From Saksenaea vasiformis B4078 (taxonomy: Eukaryota; Mucoromycota; Mucoromycetes; Mucorales; Saksenaeaceae): a stretch of 64,000 bases of DNA. Positions 48,074-60,546 of the stretch are shown in pieces. The notes beneath the pieces are model-generated. The model saw only the letters and a program-made list of their open reading frames with translations. It had not been told where the DNA came from and did no database searches. The position numbers and the translations under genes were made by a program. The stretch is taken from NCBI GenBank assembly GCA_000697055.1, contig JNDT01001641.1, positions 1 through 64,000 of the forward strand, in the 5' to 3' direction. Every line of letters begins with the position of its first letter. Position 1 is the first letter of the stretch.

Positions 48074-50142
48074 TCACTGCAGTGCAACGTACACTATGGG
48101 AAATAGGAATTGGCCAAACCCTATTTCCCACAGTAATGTACATACCTTCAATAGCCAAACATCGATTAACAATTCCAAGGTTTTCACGAAATTGTTTACA
48201 CTGGCGGACACCTCAGCAAGTTCGGATTTTTGGAGGCGCAATATGTATCCATCCGGATTATCGAGACACATCGTTGTTAGACAGCAACCTACAATGGCAA
48301 TTCTGAACTCTAGGAGATCCTATTTGAAGATATATCTGACCTCCATGTAAATATCCGACCACTTCAAGCTCTCGCATCAAGCTCTTTTCCCAATGACAGT
48401 GGTCGCAAAGTTGAAAGAACATATCGGCAAGCATTTTGGGCAGCTTTAAGCTCCCTTCATGGTGCCACTTCGTTCCTTCCTTGTCGAATAGGCGGCCGAC
48501 TTCAGATGCCCCCAACTCCAACTTACGTCCTTGGGAATTCCTTCGAATAATCATATCGCCCTTGTGGCCATGAGCTTTCCGGCTACGGCTCTGCGTTGAG
48601 GCAAATTGGCGTTGTTTTTCTCTTCGTTCAGCGCTTGCAATGCTGCCACTCTCTCCACTATACAGTATCCAAGGAGGTGTCAAGATTCAGAACGCGCACA
48701 TCATATTTCCATACCGAACAACGCTAAAATCCGCCAGGTCTCCGAAAACTTTATCCACAAGTGGTCCCCAGAGATGAATGTCGTACCACAGTTCTTTGTG
48801 TTCACAGCTGAATACTTGAGGATGCATTTCGTACAACTTCACACTAAAAAAATCAATCGGTCAAACCACAGATTGTATCAGTGCAAACCTTACAGGCTCT
48901 CGATACTGTATGCAATTGTGTCCGCCTCGAAATCTTTGTCAACATCGTATTTAGATCCCCTTCGGGGGGCTAACGCCTCCAACGCGGACCGTAATTCTTG
49001 AGTAGATGACTATGAAAAAGATATCTGTTAATATCATGCCGATACCCTGTAGATGATCCGAGAGAACATACGCAGTTGAAAGACCCTAAAATCGCCATGG
49101 TATCTTCAGAGAGCGGCACTTGCTCTTTGATGTTACATTTTCGAAGTTCTGCCGTTTCTTCATCAGTAAAAAAAGCCATAATATAGGGATCATCGAAGTT
49201 AAGGACAAAGGAATGGATAAGGCTATACAATCACTCGTGAACAGTAAGTTTGAATGTGCATCGACATACTTTTCGCACGCGAGACCGATGCCAGCATCAT
49301 ATACGATGTCTTCGACATAGCGACCGCTCGACAACTGCCATTTGCTTTCGCGGACCATTTTAGCAAATTTCGCCTTAAACTCGTCGGTATGGCTGCTGTT
49401 CAGTATTCTACCGATCCGACTTTGAATCCGAGTTTGCAGTGGATGTTTAGGCGAAGATATTCTTGAAGCCTCCAGCTCGGTGTCGTCATTGAAGAATGCA
49501 TCAATTTCATCCAATTTCTTCTGCAAAGTTTATGAAAATGAAGTGGCCCGTACAATGCCGCACCGACCTCTAGAGACTTTCTGATGACCTTGTCTTCTTG
49601 TGGTTCCATCTTTTCTCACTATTAGCTTCCTCCGTGCGGTCATTAGATGTCTCACCGCTTACCTCATTGTTCGCATCGTCAGCATCCATGGCCTCGGCAG
49701 GTCCTAGGCAGTCATTGAGCAAACAGTTCTTAGGGGGACTGATGTTTCATCGTTACTTTTCAGGGACTGCACAGCTTTCCTGCGGTGCTCCACATACGAC
49801 ATTGTTTCTCTTACGACAACGTCTTCGCTGATTATGGACGCATTTTTCTTCGCCAATTTGCACCAGTACTCTTCGCAGCTGCAAGTTTTCAAAGCCTAGA
49901 CATCGTTAGCAAAGATTTGTCTCCATAAACTAATTATTAACTGGATAGCCTTCAGACTTCTGTGCATGAGCCCATCTTTGCATGTTAGGCTTGTTAGACC
50001 ATAGGCATATCTCGATAACCGCAGCCTTGAATGTTGTCTCAAATGTGGTGCGATCCTCGCATTTCTTATCATATAGAAACTTGGATAGTTCCAAGGATGA
50101 GCAATATTTCTCCTTAAGGTATTTGATCAGATCGTTAGCCAT
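48074..50142 (-). CDS. Hypothetical protein of a probable expanded Mucoromycota family, nuclease-like core suspected
   Basis: Multi-exon gene joined through canonical short introns. Exon 1 is MANDLIKYLKEKYCSSLELS, then CSCEEYWCKLAKKNASIISE, LRTVCSLNDCLGPAEAMDAD, MEPQEDKVIRKSLEVGAAL, KKLDEIDAFFNDDTELEASR, FAKMVRESKWQLSSGRYVED and YSLIHSFVLNFDDPYIMAFF. It goes on through RSALEAL to KAHGHKGDMIIRRNSQGR, KLELGASEVGRLFDKEGTKW, LKLPKMLADMFFQLCDHCHW and VVGYLHG-GCCLTTMCLDNP, ending near 48074. The pattern GHKGDMII...LELGASE with a helical KLPKxLKDM after it resembles large families of uncharacterised Mucoralean proteins, and the Asp...Glu spacing recalls PD-(D/E)XK folds; both points are from memory and inference. 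Flanked by an IR palindrome at its 3' end and the 330-bp satellite upstream. Confidence 0.6.
48090..48140. repeat. Short palindrome (CACTATGGGAAAT family)
   Basis: Arms TACACTATGGGAAATAGG and CCTATTTCCCACAGTAATGTA form an imperfect inverted repeat around an 11-nt loop, overlapping the 3' coding end of the hypothetical gene. A similar GGGAAAT...ATTTCCC inversion occurs in each 330-bp satellite unit, and a looser one lies at 1139-1180. Confidence 0.5.
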
Positions 50143-50281
50143 TGGGAATGCGACTGTAATAAGTGATGCTTGGAGAGCATTTCATGCGAGGTCCAAGCAT
50201 GAATTGCGGAGTACAAAAATGATGACGTTTCCAACCTCATATTTTGTATATCGCAACTGTGCTTTGAGCGTAGCGCATGTT

Positions 50282-51505
50282 TGACCGACTGTTTCCTTCC
50301 TGTGGTTGGATGCTTTGAATATGATTTAAAGTAAAGAAGAAGGAGATCGTTATCTCCCTGGGAAATGCGCAGGGTGATACCTCATTTCCCACATCTTCCT
50401 GACAGTGCGACAGGCTGGACTCTTAGGCAGTGTTTGCACTGCTGGCGAATTCCTATCCTGTTTCGCGTGTGATACATGCTGCTACATCAACTGGTATTAA
50501 AAGTGAATCTCTACCGAAGGTAGGTCAAGGAAACACTCAGTTCATTTCCGCAGAACTGATTTCAGAAAAGACAGTTTGCGTACAGCTGGATCACTAGATG
50601 AGCTGCATACTGCACTGACTGTTTCCTTCCCGTGGTTGGATGCTTTGAATATGATTCAAAGTAAAGAAGAAGGAGATTGTTATCTCCCTGGGAAATGCGC
50701 AGGGTGATACCTCATTTCCCACATCTTCCTGACAGTGCGACAGGCTGGACTCTTAGGCAGTGTTTGCACTGCTGGCGAATTCCTATCCTGTTTCGCGTGT
50801 GATACATGCTGCTACATCAACTGGTATTAAAAGTGAATCTCTACCGAAGGTAGGTCAAGGAAACACTCAGTTCATTTCCGCAGAACTGATTTCAGAAAAG
50901 ACAGTTTGCGTACAGCTGGATCACTAGATGAGCTGCATACTGCACTGACTGTTTCCTTCCCGTGGTTGGATGCTTTGAATATGATTCAAAGTAAAGAAGA
51001 AGGAGATTGTTATCTCCCTGGGAAATGCGCAGGGTGATACCTCATTTCCCACATCTTCCTGACAGTGCGACAGGCTGGACTCTTAGGCAGTGTTTGCACT
51101 GCTGGCGAATTCCTATCCTGTTTCGCGTGTGATACATGCTGCTACATCAACTGGTATTAAAAGTGAATCTCTACCGAAGGTAGGTCAAGGAAACACTCAG
51201 TTCATTTCCGCAGAACTGATTTCAGAAAAGACAGTTTGCGTACAGCTGGATCACTAGATGAGCTGCATACTGCACTGACTGTTTCCTTCCCGTGGTTGGA
51301 TGCTTTGAATATGATTCAAAGTAAAGAAGAAGGAGATTGTTATCTCCCTGGGAAATGCGCAGGGTGATACCTCATTTCCCACATCTTCCTGACAGTGCGA
51401 CAGGCTGGACTCTTAGGCAGTGTTTGTACTGCGGACGAATTCCTATCCTGTTTCGCGTGTGATACATGCTGCTACATCAACTGGTACTAAACGTGAATCC
51501 TTACT
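50282..51505. repeat. 330-bp tandem satellite, about 3.7 copies
   Basis: Units begin at CTGTTTCCTTCC near 50287, 50617, 50947 and 51277, an exact 330-bp period. The middle copies look nearly identical, the first differs at a few bases, and the last diverges after about 51427 and then loses similarity. Each unit has an inverted pair TGGGAAATG...CATTTCCCA and a TGCACTGACTG junction. Near-identity means recent amplification. No ORF runs through the units. Confidence 0.95.
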
Positions 51506-52033
51506 GAAGGTGAAATATGGCAACACTTAACTGATTATATGAAACGAAAAAGGATTCCTTTTCAAAGACCAATTGTTGTCGAGGTGATCTTCAACGCTTG
51601 GATAACATTTTGCATAGCATTTTCCATAGTTTGAGTCCATACAGATCTGGTACAGACATCAGCTAACCCATTCCCCCAATAAGAATGTGAAGAATATTAC
51701 AGCTATCCTGCAAAGCATGCCCAGCGTACTAGGTTTTGCGTAGTGAGAAAGGGAATATACCATTTGTCGTTGGTAGTTGACTTACGGTAATACGTGTGCG
51801 ATCTCCAAAAAAGATATCCTGTTTCATGTAACGAAATAAATGGGCCAAAGATGGAACGCCAGTTGGTCAGTTTGGTGCTTTGAAAGGCTACTCTATACAT
51901 TTGTTTTATTGCGCGTGAGTAACTATGCATAAATTACACTGTAAACAAGTTGATGGCTAGTATACATTTAGAGGAAGGTATTAGTGAGGGAAGAGAGGGG
52001 TTGTATGGGAGTAAAACAACAATGGTAAATCAT
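51506..52033. other. Intergenic
   Basis: Between the satellite and the GPCR 3' end. A 75-codon minus frame (51703-51930) is weak and unassigned. Confidence 0.35.
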
Positions 52034-55000
52034 CTAAGGATAGCGGGGCCAAGGTGGCGGTGGCTGGAATTCACTTAGCGAAATGCTCATGTTCGAATTC
52101 ACTGCAACCGATGTCGGAGGATACTGAAAGGTGCTGGGATAATCCAAACCCCGTTCATCTAATTCCGTTGCATCAGCATAATCATCCGCTTTTCGTCGGT
52201 GACTATTGTAATAATCCGTTGTCGAGGTCAAAGCCGGTTGACTCTCGGCCAATGCCTGTGAGTTATTCATAGACGACGATACGGTCGGATTCAGGTCAGA
52301 GTAAGTCATGCCAAGCGTGCCAAAAGTGGTAGTGGGGCCATTGCCACCTCCAACAGCGCCTGCGCCAAACGTGTTCGTGATCGCTGCTGCATCGACAGGT
52401 AGAGGCAACGTGCTAGTCGGTGTTGGTGCAGTTGCTGCCACTGGTGGCGTTGTTGGCGGTTGTGGATTCTGCAAACTGCCTCTGACCCTGGTTCTGGTTG
52501 GACCACGGAACCATTGAATCCATCGCTCAAGTGCAATTTGATCTTGGACTTGGAACAAGAAGAACATGTTTTCATCTGTCCGCACGCGGAATATATAGCG
52601 ATCAACGCTTGAGGAGGCTGTATCACAAGTCAAGTAGTGGTACGTCTCGGCCTTATGTCCTGCTTGCTAGACAAGGGGGTGTAAGGACAAGACGCGTGTG
52701 CATGTGTGTGCGCAGGCCATGTAACTTACGTTCATCAAAATAAAGTATCGTTTGTGTGGGACGACCACAACATGTTTCAATTCCCAGATGGACATGAAAC
52801 TAAATCGGGCGAGTTTCTTGACCGGCAAGGCGCCTTCATGAGCTTCGACAGAAACATCCAGGATGGTTTTCGCAGTGGAACCGTTATCGGCGTCTACACC
52901 AGTGCTAGGTGCAGGTCTGAATGATCGTGTCAGCTCGCCACTGCTTTCATTACCGTTCTGTAACCTCCAGAGGCTCAGACGTTGATTTAGACGCATGTAT
53001 TTCCAAATCTCCGTAAATTTGGGTGTGAAGAGAACGATGAGATTAAATGTCGCGGCAAAAAGGATGGCTGCAATCTTGAGGTAGACAGCTACCAAATAAT
53101 TGTCGCTCGATAGAAAGAAACTGGGACTCACAAGAATCGCAGCCAGGACCGAATTACTGTAAGTTGTTTGAGTAGACTGTCTTCTTGGCTATTTTTTCTT
53201 TTGGTTTACTTACTAGCTTACGTAGGTGATTTGATTTGTCTCGGACCACTGACCACTCACCCGACGGGTCTGTCATAGAAAAGAAAAAAAAAAGAATAGG
53301 TAAAGCTTAGTCATCTCTCCCTTCCACACCAAAACACGGGTACCTTCCATGCAAGTACGGCAGAAAGTATAATCAAAGTTGCGCTCCACACAAGGACGAC
53401 GATCTCAGCGGCGTTGATATGAATCCAGTTGCCCACTTTGGCGGATGGATAGGTACACATCCAGCAAAATGAGGTGATGTTGACAGGAATAGCGTCGACT
53501 TGGACCGGGTACAGCGCATGCCAGATGATCAGTGGAACAAGGGCCACGATGCCAAAGACGCCGACAATCCGCAAAAGGTAAGCGGATTTGAGTCGGGAGG
53601 TGCGAACGGTGAAAACATTTTGAAAGCTAACTCAGGATACTTAATTTACTGCTGTGACAAACAAACGAACGCCGACAGAAGTTATAAACTTACATTCGGT
53701 AGATGCTAAAAAAAAAAGGAAGGAAAACAAAGTTCAATGAGACCCTGACTTAATTTCCTTCTTGAGTAACGTTACCGGTAGTTTTTAGCAATGATACTGG
53801 AGATGACAAGGGCAAATCCTATAGTCATGATAAAATGTCGCGCGATACATGTAGCGGGACTAGGTTTGTTCAAGTAAAGCATTAGCGTGATGTAACCCAA
53901 AGAGAGTCCAAGTAGTTGAAGACAGCAGAAGAGTGGACTCGATGCCATGATTGCTTTATGTCGGCGAAAAAGGATGATGAGGACGATCATGATGACACAC
54001 ATGATCAAACCGATCATAGAGAGAATTAGCACCAAAATGCCTCCTCCAGCGGCGGTAGAGGGATTTAATGCTAGAGAAATGACAGTTGACTGATTAGAGA
54101 TAGCAAAGGGGGGAGGAGTGTAAATTGTCGGACTAACCTGATCGAGCAACCATATCTCTTGGTTTGTCGGTTGTGTGACCAAGATAGATAATGTTGGTAT
54201 TATTCACGAATTCAAATCTGCCTTCTTTCAGCGTGGCATAGGTAACCACGGAGCCATTGAGCATGTATTGCAATTCAAAATACCTTGTGAGAAAAGTATT
54301 AGAAATATGAAATCCAATAACTTGGGGTCTTGCTACACAAGATTTCCTGGAAATAATAAAAAAAAAAGAAGGTTTTGTATTTACCCAGTTTGCAAATCGC
54401 CTAAGTACAACGAAAGAGTGTTAACCTTGATTCTTTTGGCAAGTGTTTCGATCTCCTTTTCTAGGTTTACCTGTTGGTGCAAAATCCATAAAACCTAGAA
54501 ATAAAAAAGTGTATGTTAACATTTAGCCGTAGCAATAAGCAAAGGGTTTATGTTTTACCTGCTGGGCCTGTGTAATTCATATTGTAAAAGGTGGGTGTCA
54601 TGTTTGTTGAATTGAACTTCTTTGCTGTTAAATCGGCTAATCCTTGAGCCCGACCGCGTGGGTAGGTGTCTAATGCCTAGCAAGCGAGGGAATTTAAGGG
54701 CTGCCAATGTAACGTATTTGTTTAAACATGGAGATAAAGTATATACCTTGTTAAGGCCGCGTGCTAAAAGCTGGGCGCATGTATAGGAATTGGGCGCATT
54801 GTAGGCCAATCCTGTGGTGTTCCACTGTGCGGGGGGAATGCTACAACGGAAGGCGGGGGAAATGAGCGATGTAACAATGCGGTTGTAGAACTTACAACTT
54901 GCTGGGTACAGGTTGGTTTTTCCAATCGTGCAACATGTTGTCGTAGGCAGGCATGCCAGTGACTGCATGAATGTTTATAAGATCGACGTGGCACCATTTT

Positions 55001-56267
55001 GTCTAGAGTTGTTTTTTCTTGTGTCACTTACGTTCCCATAATCCGCTAATGAACATGAGGCCGTCATACGCTATGAGTTCTTCCGGAGTCTTCACCATGT
55101 CTCGTATAACAGGCGACAGGTCGTTGGTTAACATCCACGCCCAACCCTTTCCTAATAGTTCCATGGACCTGCATAAACCACGAAGACGGCGTTTAAATCA
55201 TGTCGCACGGACTGAGGGGCTTACATTGCTTTTTTCAGCACGGCAATCTGATCTACAGTGTTTGAATCAGCAAAAACGACAATACGTGCTCCCGAGTCTG
55301 CCAGCGTTGTAAGTGATTCTTTTTTTTTCAATAATAAAAGAAGTCAGTCATGTTGCAACAATAATAATTTTCTGCTTACCTTCGATTTTGGATTCGCTGA
55401 GATCATACAAGGGAATCTGTGTCATGGCATTGATACCATAGCGATTTGCCTTTTTTAACATGGCAGATAAGACTGCAGGTAACAAATTTATAATTTCCGT
55501 TTTTGATGAGAACGACAACAAAAAATCCATAATGAGTAGATACTGACCTTGTTGTCCAACGTTGTCATTTGTGTAAATCAGAGCGAACATATCCCAGCCC
55601 ATATTGTTGACCCAATCAATAAGAGAGCTTCCGAAGAGGACGACGTTTCCGACGGTGCGAAAAAAGTAAGGGTACACGGATGTGTCGGAAAGGCTAAGCG
55701 ATGCGGAAGCAGAAGAACATTGCGGGATGTGCCAGAGGCCTGTGATACCAGCTGAGGCTTCTGTCATGGAGGAGATCATGTCACCAATGACAGCACTGAA
55801 AAGATAAAATTAGTAAGAAATTAGGCTTGGGCTGGACGTACTCCACGCTATCTTCGACCATGTTTACTGTTGCCCATGCTGATCTTCCAGGATTATGTTC
55901 GTCAGAATAATAGCGTGTGAAGTTCAGTTCGACGTCTGTTTTTACGAGGAAAAATTAGGTGCATTGGATTCGCATTGATTCGACGTTTTGGAAATGCATG
56001 TATTTGGCATTTATTTTATTCACCTGGCAGAATATTTTGCTTCTTTATGTCATCCGCCGCCATTTTTATTGCTACTTCGCTTGCAATGATCATGTTGTTA
56101 AGCGCGGGATCGTTCTCACGCACGGCGTCTGGATTTGGGAATAGGACGCCGATAGTATAAACAGGCTTTGTGGTTGTATTTCCTGATGGTGGCGGAGCAG
56201 CATAAGTGACGGTTATCGCATGCAAAAGGAAAAAGAATATCCAAAGGAGAGGATATCTTGCATTCAT
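52034..56267 (-). CDS. Class C (GABA-B-like) G-protein-coupled receptor with C-terminal PH-like domain
   Basis: Plasma-membrane receptor, more than ten exons. A signal peptide at the start (MNARYPLLWIFFFLLHAITV) leads to a periplasmic-binding-protein type ligand domain: YTIGVLFPNPDAVREND, VIGDMISSMTEASAGI, LWHIPQCSSASASLSLSDTS, YFFRTVGNVVLFGSSLIDWV, DMFALIYTNDNVGQQ, GARIVVFADSN and GWAWMLTND. It has no Cys-rich linker, as in GABA-B receptors. The 7TM domain begins GGGILVLILSMIGLIMCVIM and continues PLFCCLQLLGLSLGYITLML, CIARHFIMTIGFALVISSII, YLLRIVGVFGIVALVPLIIW, AAEIVVLVWSATLIILSAVL and NSVLAAILVSPSFFLSSDNY. The tail holds a PH-like fold (ELKHVVVVPHKRYFILMNQA, YIFRVRTDENMFFLFQVQ, QIALERWIQWF with the diagnostic Trp), then a low-complexity Thr/Ala/Gly-rich end. 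Ligand unknown. Confidence 0.9.
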
Positions 56268-57081
56268 CTTCTTCCAAAGCACGCAGTTAAAAAAGGAAGA
56301 AGGAGCAAAAAGGAAGTAAGAAAATTAGGACAGTAAAATCTTATATTAAATCAACTCGGAGTAAGAAAAGCAAGAGAAAGTGGGAAAAAAGGGTTGATGT
56401 GCGGGTATCCAAATCACTTGCGTGATGGAATATTTGTAGTACGGAAAAGTCGGGAGGCGGTGTAGATAATTTGGTCGGCTGCTGAAGAATTGATAGAAGA
56501 ATAGAAACAAAAAGCAAGTGAACGTTGCTAAACGCGGTAGTCACTGCGGGGGTTCATAGATAATTCAAACCATTTAGCGAAGATTAATGTTGCACATGAG
56601 ATGTTTTCAGTGGTTTGGATCAGTAAATCCAGGATGTCGGTATTTTTTATTATTTGTCGGACACGCCACTCTTCTAAATGAGCTGTGTCCTAATGATTCA
56701 AGGTCAAACCCTTAGAGAATGATTCTATGTCTCTGCGGAAAAAGAAATAGTTGGTTCCTGAAAGGAAATAAGAGAGGTTAGGGTACACAAACTGTTTGAT
56801 CGAAGATCGTCGATTACTGAAACATATTTAACTTTCTTTTTATTTCCTTGTTTATCTCTCCATAATGCACCTCTTCTTGATGGTAAAATATTCGTCATTT
56901 AAACGGAAAAAGACGTGTGTACTACCTTACCAAGTTCTGAAGCATGTAATCTGTACTAGTGACACTGAGCCACAACTTTTCTCCTTTTTTCTTTTTTACC
57001 CCATTAAAACAATGAGGGTTCTACCATTTCTGCCCGACCAAAACTTGACGCTTACGAAACTCCCGCTCAAAAAAAAATTAC

Positions 57082-57112
<31 letters not shown>

Positions 57113-57873
57113 CAGAAAGACAGAGAGACAACCTCCTCTTTCTTATCCCCCACACAACAAAAAATACTAGTTCTATCATACTGAGATCCCTATTATTCTC
57201 CTCTCTTTCGATCCAACCTCCCTAACCATCACGACGTATTCTCGGAGACAAAAATACAGATATGAGGCGGATTTTAACAAGAAGTTTATTTCTCCGACAG
57301 AAATATGGCCAAGTTGCCTCTATGTCGTTTCCTTTTTCGGTTCGTGTGGAAAAAAAAGAAGAAAAAGATAAAGAAGTAGACATGAAAGTAAAACAAAGAT
57401 TGTCATGACAATAGGTTTGTTGTTAAGGAAATAAAAAAGAGAAGATGTAAAGTAACTAAAACAAAACAAAAAATAAAAAGTATAACAAAAACAAAGGAAC
57501 AACAGGAGAACAGTAAATCCAGGTGCAGAAGGTATGAAAAAAAAAAAAAAAAGGAAAAAAAAAAAAAAAAGAAATGTGGCCATAGTGGCCTAACCAGTTG
57601 GATGACGAAAAATTGACTGCCTTTACAATTGTGTTAGTTCACTATGTGTTTAAAGTGAGAGAATATAGTTGCATTGGGGTGTACGAGCAATTTTTGTGTT
57701 TTTATTTTATTTTATTTTCTTCTTTCTTTTTTCTCTGTTTCTTCTTCTCACACACACTGTCTTTCTCACTCGGTTATTTTTTCTCTTTTTTGCCTCTTTT
57801 CTTTTCTTCTCTCCCTTTCCTATATATACTCTCTTTCTCCTGTTTTTTCTTTTTCTTCTTTTATAATAGTCTC
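56268..57873. promoter_or_regulatory. Divergent promoter region between the GPCR and the FHA-RING gene
   Basis: A 1.6-kb interval between the two divergent starts. It holds a GA microsatellite (about 57083-57113), two A16 runs (about 57537-57570) and a long C/T-rich tract (about 57690-57870) directly before the FHA-RING ATG, of the kind common in fungal promoters and leaders. No individual factor site can be named. Confidence 0.5.
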
Positions 57874-59131
57874 ATGCTCACTGCTGCCTTGTCATCTGCT
57901 GCATCGTCGCGCCAGGAAACTGACCATTTTAGGTCATCATCAAATGACTCTAACCAGTCGAGATCAACTGGATCTAATGACGAAGACCATGCACCACATA
58001 TTCGAATTGTACCTCATTTAGATTCTCCACGATCCCATGTTTTTAGTGTTATTGAACGAGATGTTAAAGAAGGAACTATTTTAAAGATTGGTCGCTTCAC
58101 TGATAGACTTTTGTCTCCCACTCGAATTACTTTTAAAAGTAAAGTCGTCAGTCGAAGTCATGCTGAAATATGGACTGAACATGGAAAGGTAAACCAAAAA
58201 AATAAAAGGAAATCATAACTGAAACATCAAATAGTTTTACATTCGCGATACCAAATCTTCTTCCGGGACCTTTTTAAATCACGTCCGACTGAGCGCGCCA
58301 AACCAAGAATCACGACCCTTCGAATTGCATGATAGTGATGTAATCCAGTTAGGTGTGGATTATCAAGGTGGTGATCTTCCTATGTATCGCTCGGTTAAGA
58401 TGCAGGTACAATTAAATCGTAACATGCAACAAAAGAGAAATGCCTACAGGTAAACAAAGAAAACAAAAAAGAAAATCATATTTTAACCCTTGTCAACAGT
58501 CTTAATACCTTTCAATCTTTGCGCAACTTAACTACTCCTCCAAATAACGTCAGTGTGTTGGATTCTCCTACATCTGCCGAGGAAAATGAGAACAAAATCC
58601 ATGTAGATGAATGTTGTATTTGTCTCTATGCTATTGCACCATTCCAAGCTCTGTTCGTTGCTCCCTGTTCACATACTTTTCACTACAAATGCGTTCGACC
58701 CCTGTTGACAAATCATCCCGGATTTTTATGTCCATTGTGCAGAAGCTATGCTGATCTTGACGCCAGTGTAGCCGTGGAAACAAGTGAAGTAAGTTCCTGG
58801 ACCAAATCATTTTTCCAAATCCTCATCCACCATATCAGGTACTACAAATGCTAAAGAAGGAAAAACGGGAAGAGAATGAAGGTAACAAGAAATACGACAC
58901 CAATTCATCTTCATTCTTATCACCATCATTCTAGATGTCGATGTCAATCTTGGCACTTCGTTAAAATTATCAACAACCTTGACCGAAGATCGCATTTTAT
59001 CTGGTCCTTCCAATCATCCTTCCCTTGGTAAATCATGACTTATTCTCACTGAATTGCCTCTGACTTTTTCACGAACAGAGAGTGTTTACGAGGACAACGA
59101 ACATGGCTCGACGCAAAACACATCGTCATAA
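57874..59131 (+). CDS. FHA-RING E3 ubiquitin ligase (Dma1/Chfr-like)
   Basis: Mitotic checkpoint ubiquitin ligase type: an FHA domain reads phosphothreonine and the RING recruits E2. About five exons give about 330 residues. After a Ser-rich lead the FHA domain runs GTILKIGRFTDRL, KVVSRSHAEIWTEHGK (conserved Arg, SRSH), then across an intron FYIRDTKSSSGTFLNHVRLS and DVIQLGVDYQGG. The RING-H2 is CCICLYAIAPFQALFVAPCS, HTFHYKCVRPLL and CPLCRSY (C3H2C3). The acidic C-terminus ends YEDNEHGSTQNTSS. The ATG at 57874 (MLTAALSSAASS) was chosen because upstream in-frame sequence is a C/T-rich leader. In yeasts Dma proteins control septin and spindle-position checkpoints; that role is inferred. Confidence 0.93.
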
Positions 59132-59238
59132 TCATTGATTCACTACTTCTCTCTCTTGCATTCGTTTCTTCCCCACAGACATACACATATGAATTCGACA
59201 AAACGCCTTGCTTTGAGCATTTAGGATATCTCTCACTG

Positions 59239-59273
<35 letters not shown>

Positions 59274-59554
59274 GTGCCTGTTACTCCCTTTTCCTCTATC
59301 TGTATATGTGCGTGTCTGTTTCTCATCTTTCTCTTTCTCTCACTCTCCTTTTCTCTTGTGTGACGTTCACCTTTTGCCCTTTACATTATTACATATTCAA
59401 CCAACATGCACAACACGCACACAGACGCACACACACACACACACACAAAAACAACAACAGGCATTTTCGAACTGAGGCGGTGATAAGAATCTTGTTTTTT
59501 CCTTTTTGTTCAATAAACCGATTTCCCTTTTTGGCTTTCTGTTTTTTGATTTTT
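59132..59554. repeat. Microsatellite-rich 3' junction
   Basis: Lies between the convergent FHA-RING and eL32 genes. It contains a (TC)n run at about 59241-59273 and a (CA)n run at about 59427-59448, with C/T-rich flanks. No gene. Confidence 0.8.
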
Positions 59555-60011
59555 TTACTCCTGAGATCTCAGACGGGCACCAGCGTTGATGACCTTAACG
59601 TTCAACTGGGCAGCACGCTCGAGGATACCAACACGCTTCTTCGAGGACACGTTGTGGGCGATCTCGGCGGCGTAGGTGCGGTTGTGCATCAACAACAAGT
59701 CAAGCTCACGGACGTTGGAAACGGTGATCTTGCGGAAACCGTTGGGCAACAAGTGACGGGTCTTCTTGGCCGAACCGTAACCAATCTTGGGCATGGGAGC
59801 GGTGCCCTTGAAACGTCTGCGCATGCGGTTATCAATACCCTTGGGCTTTCTCCACGATTCCTACAACAAGTGCCAGTTCTCGTTAACTCGAGTTCCTTCA
59901 TCCATGCATTCATCAACTTACACCAACACGCATGAAGCGGTCGGACTGGTGGCGCTTGAAGGTAGCACGGCGCTTCTTGACGATGGTATGCTTGACGGCA
60001 GGAGTAACCAT
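59555..60011 (-). CDS. Large-subunit ribosomal protein eL32
   Basis: Cytosolic 60S protein. Exon 1 reads [20 protein letters not shown] and [10 protein letters not shown], then a GTAAGT...TAG intron (about 59862-59921). Exon 2 reads [60 protein letters not shown] and [20 protein letters not shown], ending RLRSQE. This matches eL32 end to end (about 131 residues). A 5'-leader intron is likely: GTAAGTTTTTCAT near 60085 to CTTTAG just before the ATG. Codon use is strongly C-ending (GTC, AAG, CGT) compared with neighbours, as expected for a highly expressed gene. Confidence 0.97.
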
Positions 60012-60546
60012 GATTCACTAAAGATCAACGTCTCAGCACTTCCCCCTCCATGGATTAAAAATAGATGGATGTATGAAAAACTTACCCTCAAATTTGGGGT
60101 TTGGATGGATAGAGAAAGAACTCTTGCACACTAGGCGAAACAGCAACTGGACGACGCGAAAGTGGGAAGGCAGTCCGGCACGGACTTGCTCGGCTCTCCG
60201 CAGAGCGGTAATCGAAAATTATCGATTCCCTGTGCAACAAAGCCAGCTGATTGTCGTAATGGCCATCCGTTACACTCTCATTGTACCCGCACGTGGTACC
60301 TTTATCTTCTAAAGTCACCGCGCGATTTAACCTGCACATAAAAAAAAAAGAAAATAGATATGACATAAGGGACCCTGAGTCATAAATTATGCCTATTGGC
60401 TTGAGCCTCCAACGCGACCATTCAGGTTCCCACTTTTTTTTTTTTGCATATATCAAAAGGAGCATTCGCGTTATGTAATCAAGCAAGATTTTTTTTATCT
60501 GGTAAAAAATAAAATCGTATACTGTTTGCATAAACTTTGAATTGGT

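Noticed and set aside
50282..51505. CRISPR-like array
   Set aside because: The period is 330 bp with no spacers between short repeats, and the genome is eukaryotic; it is a satellite.
57598..58218. Long plus frame reading upstream of the FHA-RING ATG
   Set aside because: The upstream part is Phe/Leu/Ser-rich because of the C/T-rich leader; it has no domain, so the start was placed at 57874.
59306..59935. 209-codon plus ORF opposite eL32
   Set aside because: It is the antisense shadow of the highly biased eL32 coding sequence plus microsatellite DNA.
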